From assembly GCF_002794355.1 (NCBI RefSeq), contig NZ_PGOI01000007.1:676208-740207 (forward strand): DNA of 64,000 nt, read 5' to 3'. The stretch's first letter is position 1. Each line of letters begins with the position of its first letter. A program made the position numbers and the translations under genes. Shown one piece after another: positions 41,261 through 49,479 of this stretch. The DNA comes from Pseudorhodobacter sp. MZDSW-24AT. Lineage in GTDB: Bacteria; Pseudomonadota; Alphaproteobacteria; Rhodobacterales; Rhodobacteraceae. Below the pieces are notes generated by a model, which was not told where the DNA came from, did no database searches, and saw only the letters and a list, made by a program, of their open reading frames with translations.

Positions 41261-41340
41261 GTTGTCCAATATGGCGTGCCGCGCCGCCGCCGCAAGCGGC
41301 TTTGCCACCAGAAACCTGTCCGGCTGCCTCGGATGCGGGC

Positions 41341-42036
41341 TCAATCCGGTTGCAGCATATAGCCTTCACCGCGCACGGTTTGCAGATAGCGCGGTTGTTT
41401 GGGGTCGTCCTCGATCTTGCGGCGCAGGCGGGTGATCTGCACATCCACCGCGCGTTCCTGTGCCGCATCATCGCGGCCCAGATCGGCCACCAGCTTTTCA
41501 CGGCTGATCGCCAGTCCCGGTTGCGCCGAAAACAGCCGCATCAGCGCGGCCTCGGTCGCGGTCAGCCGAACCGGATCGGGCCCGCGCCACAACTCGCCGC
41601 GGTCCATGTCATAGCGCACCGGGCCCAGATGCAGCACCTTGGGCACCGTCTCATTGCGCACCACCGGCACCCGGCGCAGAATTGCATTGATGCGCAGCAG
41701 CAATTCCTTGGGCTCAAAAGGCTTGCCCAGATAGTCATCCGCCCCGGCCTCAAACCCTTCGATCCGGCTGGCGGTCTCGCCTTTGGCGGTCAGCAGCAAA
41801 ATGGGCGTCTGCATCTTCTGGCGCAGCTCGCGGGTCAGAGTGATGCCATCTTCCCCGGGCATCATCACGTCCAGCACGATCATGTCGAATTCCAAGCCTG
41901 ACAACAGCCGCCGTGCTTGTGCTGCGTCGCGGGCGACCGACACCAGAAATCCGTTGCGGATCAGGAATTTCTGCAACAGCCCCCGAATGCGTTCATCATC
42001 ATCCACCACCAGCAGATGCGCGTCCCCTTGGGTCAT
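41341..42036 (-). CDS. petR: OmpR-family response regulator PetR
   Basis: 231 residues. Receiver domain with acidic pocket VDDDE (12-14), phosphoacceptor Asp56 in DMIVLDVMMPGEDG, and the conserved Lys in LLLTAKGE. The C-terminal winged helix is of the OmpR type (VRLTATEAALMRLFSAQPG, DVQITRLRRKIEDDPKQPRYLQTVRG). It starts with ATGA overlap behind petP. No histidine kinase gene is adjacent, so it is orphan. The petP-petR pair is known from R. capsulatus, where it lies directly upstream of petABC. Confidence 0.88.
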   Translation of the reverse strand: MTQGDAHLLVVDDDERIRGLLQKFLIRNGFLVSVARDAAQARRLLSGLEFDMIVLDVMMPGEDGITLTRELRQKMQTPILLLTAKGETASRIEGFEAGADDYLGKPFEPKELLLRINAILRRVPVVRNETVPKVLHLGPVRYDMDRGELWRGPDPVRLTATEAALMRLFSAQPGLAISREKLVADLGRDDAAQERAVDVQITRLRRKIEDDPKQPRYLQTVRGEGYMLQPD

Positions 42037-42533
42037 GCGCCGCCCTCCTTCAGCCCTTGATACTGCCGCCGCAGTTCTGGGTCCATCATCGCTTCCAGCA
42101 CTTGCCGAAAACCCGTCACAGCCTGCGGCCCCGCTGCGCGATAGGCCGCGCGCATCCGCGCGCGTTGCGCGTCTGAAAGCTCGCGCTCCAACTCCTGTCC
42201 TTTGGCGGTCAGATGCAGATGGCGCTCCCGCTTGTCGCGCCGTCCCACCCGCGCCTCCACCAGCCCATCCTCTACCAAGGTGCGCAGCACCCGGTTCAGC
42301 GATTGCTTGGTGACGCCCAGAATGGTCAGCAGGTTCGACACCGTGGTGCCGGGGCTCCGGTGAATGAAATGGATGGCCCGGTGATGCGCGCGCCCGTAAT
42401 CCATGCCCTCCAGAATGCGATCCGGATCGGCTGTGAAACCGCGATAGGCAAAGAACATGGCCTCGATACCCTTGCGCAACTGTTCATCTGTCAGGAACAG
42501 CAGGCTTTCGCCGCTGGGGGTCTGATCTGCCAT
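42033..42533 (-). CDS. petP: MarR-family transcriptional regulator PetP
   Basis: 166 residues, winged-helix MarR protein: HRSPGTTVSNLLTILGVTKQ and SLNRVLRTLVEDGLVEARVG form the recognition region, and GRRDKRERHLHLTAKGQELE the wing. It is paired by ATGA overlap with petR, as in R. capsulatus petPR. A 15-bp palindrome of a kind seen elsewhere in the window lies 32 bp upstream of its start, which suits autoregulation. Effector unknown. Confidence 0.85.
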   Translation of the reverse strand: MADQTPSGESLLFLTDEQLRKGIEAMFFAYRGFTADPDRILEGMDYGRAHHRAIHFIHRSPGTTVSNLLTILGVTKQSLNRVLRTLVEDGLVEARVGRRDKRERHLHLTAKGQELERELSDAQRARMRAAYRAAGPQAVTGFRQVLEAMMDPELRRQYQGLKEGGA

Positions 42534-42564
42534 GGGTCGCCTCCCTGCCTGACGGTGAAGTTAC

Positions 42565-42579
42565 GTCAGCCTTGTTGAC
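42565..42579. promoter_or_regulatory. Palindromic operator between divergent petP and ilvE
   Basis: GTCAGCCTTGTTGAC, matching GTCARC-N3-GYTGAC. The reverse complement with flanks (AAAGTCAACAAGGCTGAC) differs by one base from the distal gltD site. It lies 32 bp from petP and about 100 bp from ilvE, so it could serve either. Confidence 0.6.
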
Positions 42580-42677
42580 TTTCCAAGACCCAACTGCTAG
42601 CCCGCTCACGGCTTTGCGCAAGATTGTGTCCGAAACGGACCTTGCTTGTGCAACTTTGTGAAAATTTGGGGGGCATC

Positions 42678-43544
42678 ATGGCTGGCTATGACGATCGTGA
42701 CGGGTTCATCTGGATGGATGGCAAATTGGTAGACTGGCGCGATGCCAATGTCCACATTTTGACCCACGCCATGCACTATGCCTCTGCGGTCTTTGAGGGC
42801 GAGCGCTGCTACAACGGCAAGATCTTCAAATCCCGCGAACATTCCGAACGCTTGCGCAAATCGGGCGAATTGCTCGACATGGAACTCCCGTGGTCGGTCG
42901 ATGAGATCGAAGCCGCGAAAGAGGCAGTGCTCAAGGCCAACAACCTGACAGATGCCTATGTGCGCGCCCTTGCGTGGCGCGGCGCGGGTGAGGATATGGG
43001 CGTGGCCGCCAAGCGCAACCCGATCCGCTTGGCCGTTGCCGTGTGGTCATGGGGCAACTACTACGGCGACGCCAAGTTCAAGGGGGCGAAGCTCGACATC
43101 GCCAAGTGGAAACGCCCCGCGCCCGACACCATCCCCCACGCCGCCAAAGCCGCCGGGCTTTACATGATTTGCACCATGTCCAAACACGCAGCCGAAGCCA
43201 AAGGCTGCTCGGACGCGATGATGTTCGACTATCGCGGCTACGTCGCCGAAGCCACCGGCGCCAACATCTTCTTCGTCAAGGATGGCGAAGTGCACACGCC
43301 CATCCCCGATGCCATTCTGAACGGCATCACTCGGCAAACCGTCATCGGCATGCTGCGGGAAAAGGGCATCAAAGTGACCGAGCGCCGGATTGAGGCTTCG
43401 GAACTGGAAGGCTTCCAGCAGTGCTTCCTCACCGGGACGGCCGCCGAAGTCACGCCGGTGGGCCAAATCGGTGACTATAATTTCGAGGTTGGCGATCTGT
43501 GCAAACAGATCTCGCTTGATTACGAAAAGCTCGTCCGCAGCTGA
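42678..43544 (+). CDS. ilvE: Branched-chain amino acid aminotransferase
   Basis: 288 residues, fold-type IV PLP enzyme. Catalytic Lys157 is in PHAAKAAGLYM; the phosphate-binding and signature region reads DAMMFDYRGYVAEATGANIFF, followed by DAILNGITRQTVIGML. The start MAGYDDRDGFIWMDGKLVDW is the conserved N-terminus, with GGGGG-rich sequence upstream. It moves amino groups between glutamate and the 2-oxo acids of Val, Leu and Ile. Single gene, divergent from petPR. Confidence 0.95.
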   Translation: MAGYDDRDGFIWMDGKLVDWRDANVHILTHAMHYASAVFEGERCYNGKIFKSREHSERLRKSGELLDMELPWSVDEIEAAKEAVLKANNLTDAYVRALAWRGAGEDMGVAAKRNPIRLAVAVWSWGNYYGDAKFKGAKLDIAKWKRPAPDTIPHAAKAAGLYMICTMSKHAAEAKGCSDAMMFDYRGYVAEATGANIFFVKDGEVHTPIPDAILNGITRQTVIGMLREKGIKVTERRIEASELEGFQQCFLTGTAAEVTPVGQIGDYNFEVGDLCKQISLDYEKLVRS

Positions 43545-43647
43545 TACAAAACCTCAGCAGAACCGTCACAAAAAGTTCATAATTCAGTTCCGGAATAACC
43601 CGCGTCGTGACGCGCTTTCTTCATGAAGGTTTCGTGAAGGATTCGTG

Positions 43648-44406
43648 ATGTCTGTGTTCGAGACGTGGTTGAACCCCGCAGAGCGGGTGGGTGCGGCAAG
43701 TTGGAGATCCTTTCTTGCCCATCCGCCCGGCGGCGCGCTCACCTGGACGCTGTTCTTCAGCCTGCTCGCCATCGATGCGGCGCTGATGTTGGGGCATATC
43801 GGCGGGCTGGCCGCGCAAGCTGCGGGCTGGGTTGCCGAGGTTCCGGCTTGGCTTAGCACCTTTGGCGACACCTCCCCCGCCGAACGGGTCAACCATCTGA
43901 AATGGGTGGCGGTGATTGGCTGTCTTGTCCTCGTCTGGCGGCGGACGAAGGCCCCGGTGTTTCTGGCCCTCGCCATCGTTTTTGCCATCGTCCTTGCCGA
44001 TGATGCGCTGCAACTGCATGAGCGTTTCGGGCCCAAGATCCGCGGAAAATTCGGTCTCTCTGGCACAATCGCGGGCATCAAGGCGTCACAATTTGCGGAA
44101 ATGGCGGTCTGGGCGGCGCTTGCCTGCATCATCCTGCCGCTGCTTGTGCTTGGCTATCGCCGGTCGTCGCACAGATGGCGCGTTGCGGCGATCTTCCCGA
44201 TCTTAGGCTTTTCTGCCGCCGTCTTTGCAGGGGTCGGGCTTGATACCGTTCAGGAAGGCACCCGCCTGATCGCCGATCAAACGGTGGCCGCCGCCCTGCT
44301 GCTCAGCCTTCAGCTCGCGGAATGTTTCGGAGAATCAGCCGCCGCCTCTTTGACGGCAGCGTTCAGCTTCGGTCTCTGGCGCGCCTACGCCAAAGACCCT
44401 GTCTGA
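43648..44406 (+). CDS. Integral membrane protein of unknown function
   Basis: 252 residues (ATG 43648 with AAGGA 7 bases upstream). About six hydrophobic segments, including LTWTLFFSLLAIDAALMLGH, FLALAIVFAIVLADDALQL, WAALACIILPLLVLGY and VAAIFPILGFSAAVFAGVGL. Motif DDALQLHERFGPKIRGK lies on a loop after helix 3. I do not recognise a family. Convergent with the small gene at 44434. Direct repeats TTCRTGAAGG precede the start (43618-43640). Confidence 0.7.
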   Translation: MSVFETWLNPAERVGAASWRSFLAHPPGGALTWTLFFSLLAIDAALMLGHIGGLAAQAAGWVAEVPAWLSTFGDTSPAERVNHLKWVAVIGCLVLVWRRTKAPVFLALAIVFAIVLADDALQLHERFGPKIRGKFGLSGTIAGIKASQFAEMAVWAALACIILPLLVLGYRRSSHRWRVAAIFPILGFSAAVFAGVGLDTVQEGTRLIADQTVAAALLLSLQLAECFGESAAASLTAAFSFGLWRAYAKDPV

Positions 44407-44433
44407 TTCCATCTGCCGTCGCGCAAACCGGCC

Positions 44434-44616
44434 TCAGGCCATGCGCCCCCGCGCGATGCGCAGGAATTGCGCCAGCCGTGTGCCGCCTGTGGGCGTGTGG
44501 CGGCGTGGAAAGGTGTCGCGCTGCACGCGTGCAATCCGCAAGAATTGCGCGGTGCGGCTGCCGGTGCTGGGGCTGCGGGTATCGGCCAGATGGCGGCCCT
44601 TCGGGTCACGGTGCAT
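44434..44616 (-). CDS. Small basic protein with internal repeat
   Basis: 60 residues from ATG 44616, preceded by an excellent ribosome site (GAGGAGG, 6 bases before the ATG). The protein contains two copies of TGxR-(x)-AQFLRIAR: TGSRTAQFLRIARVQR in the middle and TGGTRLAQFLRIARGRMA at the end. Between them lies an arginine/proline-rich segment (QRDTFPRRHTPT). It is strongly basic, without membrane segments. No family recognised. Ribosome site and the protein-level duplication support translation. It lies between two convergent neighbours and upstream of nothing on its strand. Confidence 0.6.
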   Translation of the reverse strand: MHRDPKGRHLADTRSPSTGSRTAQFLRIARVQRDTFPRRHTPTGGTRLAQFLRIARGRMA

Positions 44617-44671
44617 GGTTTCCTCCTCTGGTTGAAGGCCCAGCATACCGCAAAACGGCCCAAAAGCCAAA

Positions 44672-44692
44672 CGCCCCGGCCAAGACCGGGGC
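44672..44692 (-). terminator. Terminator of ohr
   Basis: GCCCCGG / CCGGGGC stem with a 6-base loop, and on the minus strand CGTTTGGCTTTT follows. It starts 21 bases past the ohr stop and separates it from the small repeat-protein gene. Confidence 0.65.
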
Positions 44693-44712
44693 GCGCGGCA
44701 ATGGCAACCGGC

Positions 44713-45141
44713 TTAGGCCAGCTCGGTTTCCACCTCGATATTCCCTTTGGTCGCGTTGGAATACGGGCAGATGAAATGACCGCGTTCCACGATCTTTTCG
44801 GCCACCGAACGCTCCACCCCCGGCAGATCCACCACCAGTTTCACTTTCAGCCCAAAGCCGCCATCGCTGCGCGGCCCGATGCCCACATGGGCCTTGACCG
44901 TTGCTTCATCCGGCACTGTGCCCAGCTTTTCGCTGCTGGCCGCAAACCGCATCGCGCCCAGATAGCAGGCGGCATAGCCAAGCGCGAACAACTCTTCCGG
45001 GTTGTGCCCAGCGCCCGAACCACCCAGCTCTTTCGGGCTGGTCATCGTCACCGTCAGCTTGCCATCGGCCAGCTTGGCCAGACCATTGCGGCCGCCCCCG
45101 GTGGCTTGGGCTTCAGTCCAGTATTTCGGGTCCACAGACAT
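44713..45141 (-). CDS. ohr: Organic hydroperoxide resistance protein Ohr
   Basis: 142 residues of the OsmC/Ohr family. Both redox cysteines are in place: YAACYLGAMRFAAS and HFICPYSNATKGN. The first ends a helix and the second lies in the conserved CPYS motif. Ohr reduces organic hydroperoxides with lipoylated electron donors. Divergent from ohrR across a 107-bp region holding two palindromic boxes. Start at MSVDPKYWTEAQATGG is the family N-terminus. Confidence 0.96.
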   Translation of the reverse strand: MSVDPKYWTEAQATGGGRNGLAKLADGKLTVTMTSPKELGGSGAGHNPEELFALGYAACYLGAMRFAASSEKLGTVPDEATVKAHVGIGPRSDGGFGLKVKLVVDLPGVERSVAEKIVERGHFICPYSNATKGNIEVETELA

Positions 45142-45158
45142 CAGGTATCCTTTCGTTT

Positions 45159-45229
45159 GCGATTTAATCGTATGCGATTGAATGTAGGTGACTCGCTGCC
45201 GCAGGTCAATACGCTTGCGATTCAATCGC
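45159..45229. promoter_or_regulatory. Two OhrR operator boxes GCGATT-N-AATCGC
   Basis: Box 1 at 45159-45171 (GCGATTTAATCGT) and box 2 at 45217-45229 (GCGATTCAATCGC, perfect) are the same 13-bp palindrome, with further half-sites TGCGATTGAAT at 45173-45183 and CGCGATTATA. They lie between divergent ohr and ohrR, one near each gene, as expected for OhrR-controlled peroxide response. Confidence 0.75.
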
Positions 45230-45248
45230 GCGCGATTATATTGGGTGC

Positions 45249-45674
45249 ATGACATTGCCCTTGCCCGACATGATCTGCTTCGCGCTTTATTCTGCCACCC
45301 ATGCCATGCAGCATGTCTACAAACCCTTGCTTGATGATCTGGGCCTGACCTATCCGCAATATCTTGTCCTGACTGCGCTTTGGGCGGGCGAGGCGCAAAC
45401 CGTGGGCAGTTTGGGCCGTCAGGTGCAGCTTGAATCCAACACGCTCACCCCGCTGCTCAAGCGTCTGGAAGAACGGGGGCTGATCTTGCGCAGCCGCAGC
45501 ACAGCCGATGAACGGCAGGTCAACATCACCCTGACGGATCAGGGCCGCGCCCTGCAAGCCCGTGCTGCGCATATTCCGGCAGCGGTGCTGGAAAAATCGG
45601 GCCTGTCCGTCGCGGATCTGGCCCGCCTGCGCGATCAGATCACGGGCCTGCGCGATCATTTGCGCGGCGCCTAG
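45249..45674 (+). CDS. ohrR: MarR-family organic peroxide sensor OhrR
   Basis: 141 residues. The conserved reactive Cys is at position 10 (MTLPLPDMICFALYSATHAM), with YPQYLVLTALW after it. It is the only cysteine, so this is a one-Cys OhrR that needs small thiols for reactivation. The winged helix is VQLESNTLTPLLKRLEERGL. Divergent from ohr, with palindromic boxes in between. Converges with queG 25 bp downstream. Confidence 0.94.
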   Translation: MTLPLPDMICFALYSATHAMQHVYKPLLDDLGLTYPQYLVLTALWAGEAQTVGSLGRQVQLESNTLTPLLKRLEERGLILRSRSTADERQVNITLTDQGRALQARAAHIPAAVLEKSGLSVADLARLRDQITGLRDHLRGA

Positions 45675-45699
45675 AGCGCGCCACGGCCCCGCTTTCCCG

Positions 45700-46743
45700 T
45701 CACGCCGGAAGTTGGGCGACGGCCCAGCGGGCGGCATCCGCCACCGTCGCATCGGCGTCATCGCACAACCCTTGCGCCACGCAGCGCAATCCGGCGTCAC
45801 CGGAATTGCCAATCGCATACAGCACGTTGCGCACAAACCGCCCCCGCCCGATCCGCTTGATCGGGCTTCCGGCAAAGCGCGCGCGGAACCCCGCATCATC
45901 CAGTTCCGCGAGTTCGGCCAAGGGCGGTGCGCCGTGCCGCGCAGCATAGCCGATGTCGCTTGCCGCCTTGGCGAACTTGTTCCACGGGCAGATCGCCAAG
46001 CAATCATCGCAACCGTAAATCCGGTTGCCCATCCGCCCGCGCAACTCTTCATCCACCGGGCCGGAATGCTCGATCGTCAGATAAGAAATGCAGCGCCGTG
46101 CATCCAGTTGATAGGGGGCCGGAAACGCCCCGGTTGGGCAAATCTCCAGACAAGCCCGGCACGATCCGCAATGGCTTACCTCGGGCGCATCGGGGGGCAG
46201 GTCCAGCGTGGTAAAGATCGCGCCAAGGAAGAACCAGTTGCCCAAGTCGCGGCTGAGCACATTGGTGTGCTTGCCTTGCCAGCCCAATCCTGCTGCCTGT
46301 GCGAGCGGCTTTTCCATGACCGGGGCGGTGTCGACAAACACCTTGATCTCGCAAGGGTTTTGGCCCCGCTGCGCCTCGTCGATCAGCCAGCGCCCCAGCC
46401 GCTTCAGCCGCCGCTTGACCAGATCGTGGTAGTCCTTGCCTTGCGCATAAACCGAGATCACCCCCCGGTCCCGCTCTTGCAACAGCGGCAGGGGGTTGGC
46501 CTCCGGCGCGTAACTCTCGGCCAGCATGATGACCGACCGCGCCTCGGGCCACAGCGCAGCAGGATTCCCGCGCCAGCCCATGCGTTCGGCCATCCAGCCC
46601 ATCTGGCCATGCCGCCCCTCGGCCACAAAGGCGGCCAACCGCTCTGCCGCCTCTGGAATCGCATCGGGCTTGGTGATGCGCAGCGCCGAAAACCCTTCGG
46701 CAAGGGCGCGCGCGTGCAGGCGGGCTTTCAACTCATCGCTCAT
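45700..46743 (-). CDS. queG: Epoxyqueuosine reductase QueG
   Basis: 347 residues from ATG 46743 ([20 protein letters not shown]). Two 4Fe-4S motifs are present, [16 protein letters not shown] and [14 protein letters not shown], with [15 protein letters not shown] between them. C-terminal HEAT-like region. Cobalamin-dependent enzyme converting epoxyqueuosine to queuosine in tRNA (last step). Long upstream frames do not carry homology. No other que genes in the window. Confidence 0.95.
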   Translation of the reverse strand: MSDELKARLHARALAEGFSALRITKPDAIPEAAERLAAFVAEGRHGQMGWMAERMGWRGNPAALWPEARSVIMLAESYAPEANPLPLLQERDRGVISVYAQGKDYHDLVKRRLKRLGRWLIDEAQRGQNPCEIKVFVDTAPVMEKPLAQAAGLGWQGKHTNVLSRDLGNWFFLGAIFTTLDLPPDAPEVSHCGSCRACLEICPTGAFPAPYQLDARRCISYLTIEHSGPVDEELRGRMGNRIYGCDDCLAICPWNKFAKAASDIGYAARHGAPPLAELAELDDAGFRARFAGSPIKRIGRGRFVRNVLYAIGNSGDAGLRCVAQGLCDDADATVADAARWAVAQLPA

Positions 46744-46845
46744 GCGCCCAGCATAAACCTGCCCGACGCGAAGGGCCACGCCCCAATCCCTTGAACTTCC
46801 TGTCTCCGCCTGAAACACTGCACGTCCCCTGAAGGAGCCTCTGCC

Positions 46846-47418
46846 TTGCGTAACCGCCCCGTTCTTGTCATCGCCGTTGCCATGGCCCTGCTGGCCGTTG
46901 CCCTTTTCGGCTATAGCAAGGGCATGGCGCTTGTCGGCTCGGGCGCCCCGCCCGCCTATGCGGCTCCCGAAGATCAGGCCGACCGCATCATCGTCTCGAA
47001 ATCCGACCGCAAGATGTATCTCCTGCGCGGCGCTGAGGTGTTGAAAACCTATGATGTGTCGATGGGAATGGCGTGGGATGCGGGCCACAAGCAGCGCGAG
47101 GGCGACCAGCGCACACCCGAAGGCGATTACCTGATCGATTGGCGCAACCCAAAATCGGTGGCACATCTCAGCCTGCATATTTCCTACCCCAATGCCGCAG
47201 ACAAGGCCGCTGCCGCTGCAAACGGCTACAGCCCCGGCGGCGACATCATGATCCACGGCCTGCCCAATGGCTGGGGTGCGCTTGGACGCTGGCACACATG
47301 GCTGAACTGGACCGATGGCTGCGTCGCCGTCACCAATGCCGAAATGCGCGAGATCTGGTCGCTCACCCCCACCGGAACCCCCATCTCGCTGTTTCCGCAA
47401 TGGTCGCCCCCGGTGTAA
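46846..47418 (+). CDS. L,D-transpeptidase (YkuD) family protein
   Basis: 190 residues from TTG 46846, with GAAGGAG 9 bases upstream. Signal or anchor segment [20 protein letters not shown]. The YkuD domain follows: [45 protein letters not shown] and the catalytic Cys in [12 protein letters not shown]. Such enzymes crosslink peptidoglycan stem peptides or attach proteins to them. Exported protein, acting in the periplasm. Alone between queG and aroC. Confidence 0.88.
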   Translation: MRNRPVLVIAVAMALLAVALFGYSKGMALVGSGAPPAYAAPEDQADRIIVSKSDRKMYLLRGAEVLKTYDVSMGMAWDAGHKQREGDQRTPEGDYLIDWRNPKSVAHLSLHISYPNAADKAAAAANGYSPGGDIMIHGLPNGWGALGRWHTWLNWTDGCVAVTNAEMREIWSLTPTGTPISLFPQWSPPV

Positions 47419-47567
47419 GCCGAGGGCAAACCTTAACAAATCCTGAACTTCAAAGATCTAAGTAATTGATTTTACTTTGTTGTCCTGGGTGTAACACAGG
47501 GGGAAAGCCACCCCCTTCATTCCAGCCCGCTTTTCCCCTAAACCAGCGTCATCAAGGGGAGACCGCC

Positions 47568-48668
47568 ATGAGCCTGAACACCTTCGGCCACCTGTTCCGC
47601 GTGACCACCTGGGGCGAAAGCCACGGACCCGCCATCGGCTGCACCGTCGACGGCTGCCCCCCCGGAATCGCCCTGACCGAGGCGGATATCCAACCCTGGC
47701 TCGACAAGCGCAAGCCCGGCCAGAACAAGTTCACCACCCAGCGGAAAGAGCCCGACGAGGTTCGCATCCTCTCGGGCGTGTTCGAGGGGCGCACGACGGG
47801 CACCTCGATTCAGCTGATGATCGAGAACACCGATCAGCGGTCCAAGGATTATGGCGACATCGCCGCCGCCTTCCGCCCCGGTCACGCCGACATCACCTAT
47901 CACCAGAAGTATGGCCACCGTGATTACCGCGGCGGCGGCCGCTCTTCTGCCCGTGAAACCGCAGCGCGGGTGGCCGCTGGGGGTGTCGCCCGCGCCGCAC
48001 TCTCGGCCTTGGTGCCGGGTCTGCAGGTGACGGGGTATATGGTTCAGATGGGGGCGCGCGGGATCGACCGCGCCCGCGTGGACCTTGGCACCCTTGCCGA
48101 CAATCCATTCTGGTGCCCGGACCCGGTCGCTGCCGAAGATTGGGCCACCTACCTTGATGAACTCCGGCTGTCCCACAACTCGGTCGGTGCCGTGATCGAG
48201 GTGATCGCAATCGGAGTACCTGCCGGCCTCGGCGCGCCACTTTATGGCAAGCTCGACAGCGATCTTGCGAGCGCAATGATGAGTATCAATGCGGTCAAGG
48301 GCGTCGAGATTGGTGACGGGATGGCGGCGGCCGCCTTGACCGGCGTCGACAATGCCGACGAAATTCGCATGGGTCCGGATGGCCCTGAATTTTTGTCAAA
48401 CCACGCCGGGGGCATTTTGGGCGGCATTTCGACCGGTCAGCCAGTGGTTTGCCGCTTTGCCGTCAAACCGACCTCAAGCATTCTGACACCCCGCCGAACG
48501 ATCAACCAGCAGGGGGAAGACATCGACCTGATCACGAAAGGCCGCCACGACCCCTGTGTGGGCATTCGAGCCGTTCCGGTGGGTGAGGCCATGATGGTGT
48601 GCGTGTTGCTGGACCATCTGCTGATGGACCGCGCCCAGACTGGCGGCCAACGCGGGTTGATCGGCTAG
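47568..48668 (+). CDS. aroC: Chorismate synthase
   Basis: 366 residues, normal length. Signature [19 protein letters not shown] near the N-terminus, [20 protein letters not shown] and [15 protein letters not shown] in the FMN-binding region, and [17 protein letters not shown] at the end. It converts EPSP to chorismate, the last shared step of aromatic amino acid synthesis, and needs reduced FMN. Start ATG 47568 is preceded by GGGGAG. Alone in its transcription direction. Confidence 0.97.
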   Translation: MSLNTFGHLFRVTTWGESHGPAIGCTVDGCPPGIALTEADIQPWLDKRKPGQNKFTTQRKEPDEVRILSGVFEGRTTGTSIQLMIENTDQRSKDYGDIAAAFRPGHADITYHQKYGHRDYRGGGRSSARETAARVAAGGVARAALSALVPGLQVTGYMVQMGARGIDRARVDLGTLADNPFWCPDPVAAEDWATYLDELRLSHNSVGAVIEVIAIGVPAGLGAPLYGKLDSDLASAMMSINAVKGVEIGDGMAAAALTGVDNADEIRMGPDGPEFLSNHAGGILGGISTGQPVVCRFAVKPTSSILTPRRTINQQGEDIDLITKGRHDPCVGIRAVPVGEAMMVCVLLDHLLMDRAQTGGQRGLIG

Positions 48669-49049
48669 GAGGCCGTGCCGGTCAGCTTCGGCAGGGTCGG
48701 CGGCTTCGGAAGGGAGACCGGAGCGATGAGGCGTTTCAAATCTGAGAGTCGCATGAGAATCCTCCATCGGATGACGATGAGAGGATGCCGCGAGAGACGA
48801 TCACATGCCATGAAAGGCTGTGTGAGAATTGTTTCAAATTGCCGATCGGCAGCGCCCCTTTTCTGATCTGCCTAAGGCCATTCGGGGGCGCGCATCGAGG
48901 CGGTCGGTGATCGTCCTCAGCGCGGCGGACGCGCTGATCCAAGGCGTGTGGCGTGGATGGCGCCTTGAGGGCAAGGCACGACAAACCAACGAAAAAGGGG
49001 CGCCGCTTTGGCACCCCTTTGCAGTAGATCCGTCACCGATCCGACCGGA
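48669..49049. other. 381-bp intergenic region between aroC and the HU gene
   Basis: No convincing gene. Short frames in several phases have no ribosome site or family resemblance. It holds a hairpin at 48759-48786 (ATCCTC-ATCG / CGAT-GAGGAT with a small internal loop) of unknown role, and the HU terminator at 48994-49020. A small RNA here cannot be excluded. Confidence 0.4.
48994..49020 (-). terminator. Terminator of the HU gene
   Basis: Stem AAAGGGG-x-GCC / GGC-x-CCCCTTT (one mismatch) with a 5-base loop; the minus strand ends in TTTTTC. It lies 29 bases past the HU stop. Confidence 0.75.
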
Positions 49050-49340
49050 TCAGGCGTTCACGCTGTCTTTCAGCGCTTTTGCGATCGCGAATTTCACCTG
49101 CTTGTCAGCGGGCTTGGTCATGGTTTCGCCGGTCGCCGGGTTGCGGACCTGACGCTCGGGGCGTGCCTTGCAGGCAACCTTGCCAAGACCGGGCAGCGTG
49201 ACCGAACCGCCAGCGGCGACTTCACGGGTCACCACTTCGATGATGGCATCCAGAGCCGAACCCGCGGTTTTCTTGTCGGAGCCCATGGACTCGGCGATTG
49301 CGGCCACAAGCTGGGTCTTGGTCATCGGTTTCGTCGTCAT
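49050..49340 (-). CDS. hup: HU family DNA-binding protein
   Basis: 96 residues from ATG 49340 (MTTKPMTKTQLVAAIAESMG). Classical HU fold: LPGLGKVACKARPERQVRNPATGE spans the DNA-bending arm with a proline-containing tip (RNPATGE), and helical C-terminus KFAIAKALKDSVNA. Nucleoid-associated protein. Monocistronic with its own terminator. In alphaproteobacteria HU is usually a single homodimeric protein. Confidence 0.93.
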   Translation of the reverse strand: MTTKPMTKTQLVAAIAESMGSDKKTAGSALDAIIEVVTREVAAGGSVTLPGLGKVACKARPERQVRNPATGETMTKPADKQVKFAIAKALKDSVNA

Positions 49341-49479
49341 TTCTTCTTCCTTATTGCAGGCCGCCGCCAATGGACGGGCCAGAGATGTGGATTGGCCGTT
49401 GCCGGCGACGGGTTTCGCTACACAGGTTTTTTCCGCACAGATCAAGCCCAAACCGTGCGTCTAACCTGAAAATGAGCGG

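Noticed and set aside
47491..47506. 16-mer TGTAACACAGGGGGAA repeated in reverse at 58775-58790
   Set aside because: About one such 16-mer pair is expected by chance in a 64-kb window, and the second copy lies inside the clpB terminator stem.
48675..48866. 63-residue frame after aroC
   Set aside because: No ribosome site, odd composition and no resemblance to a known protein.
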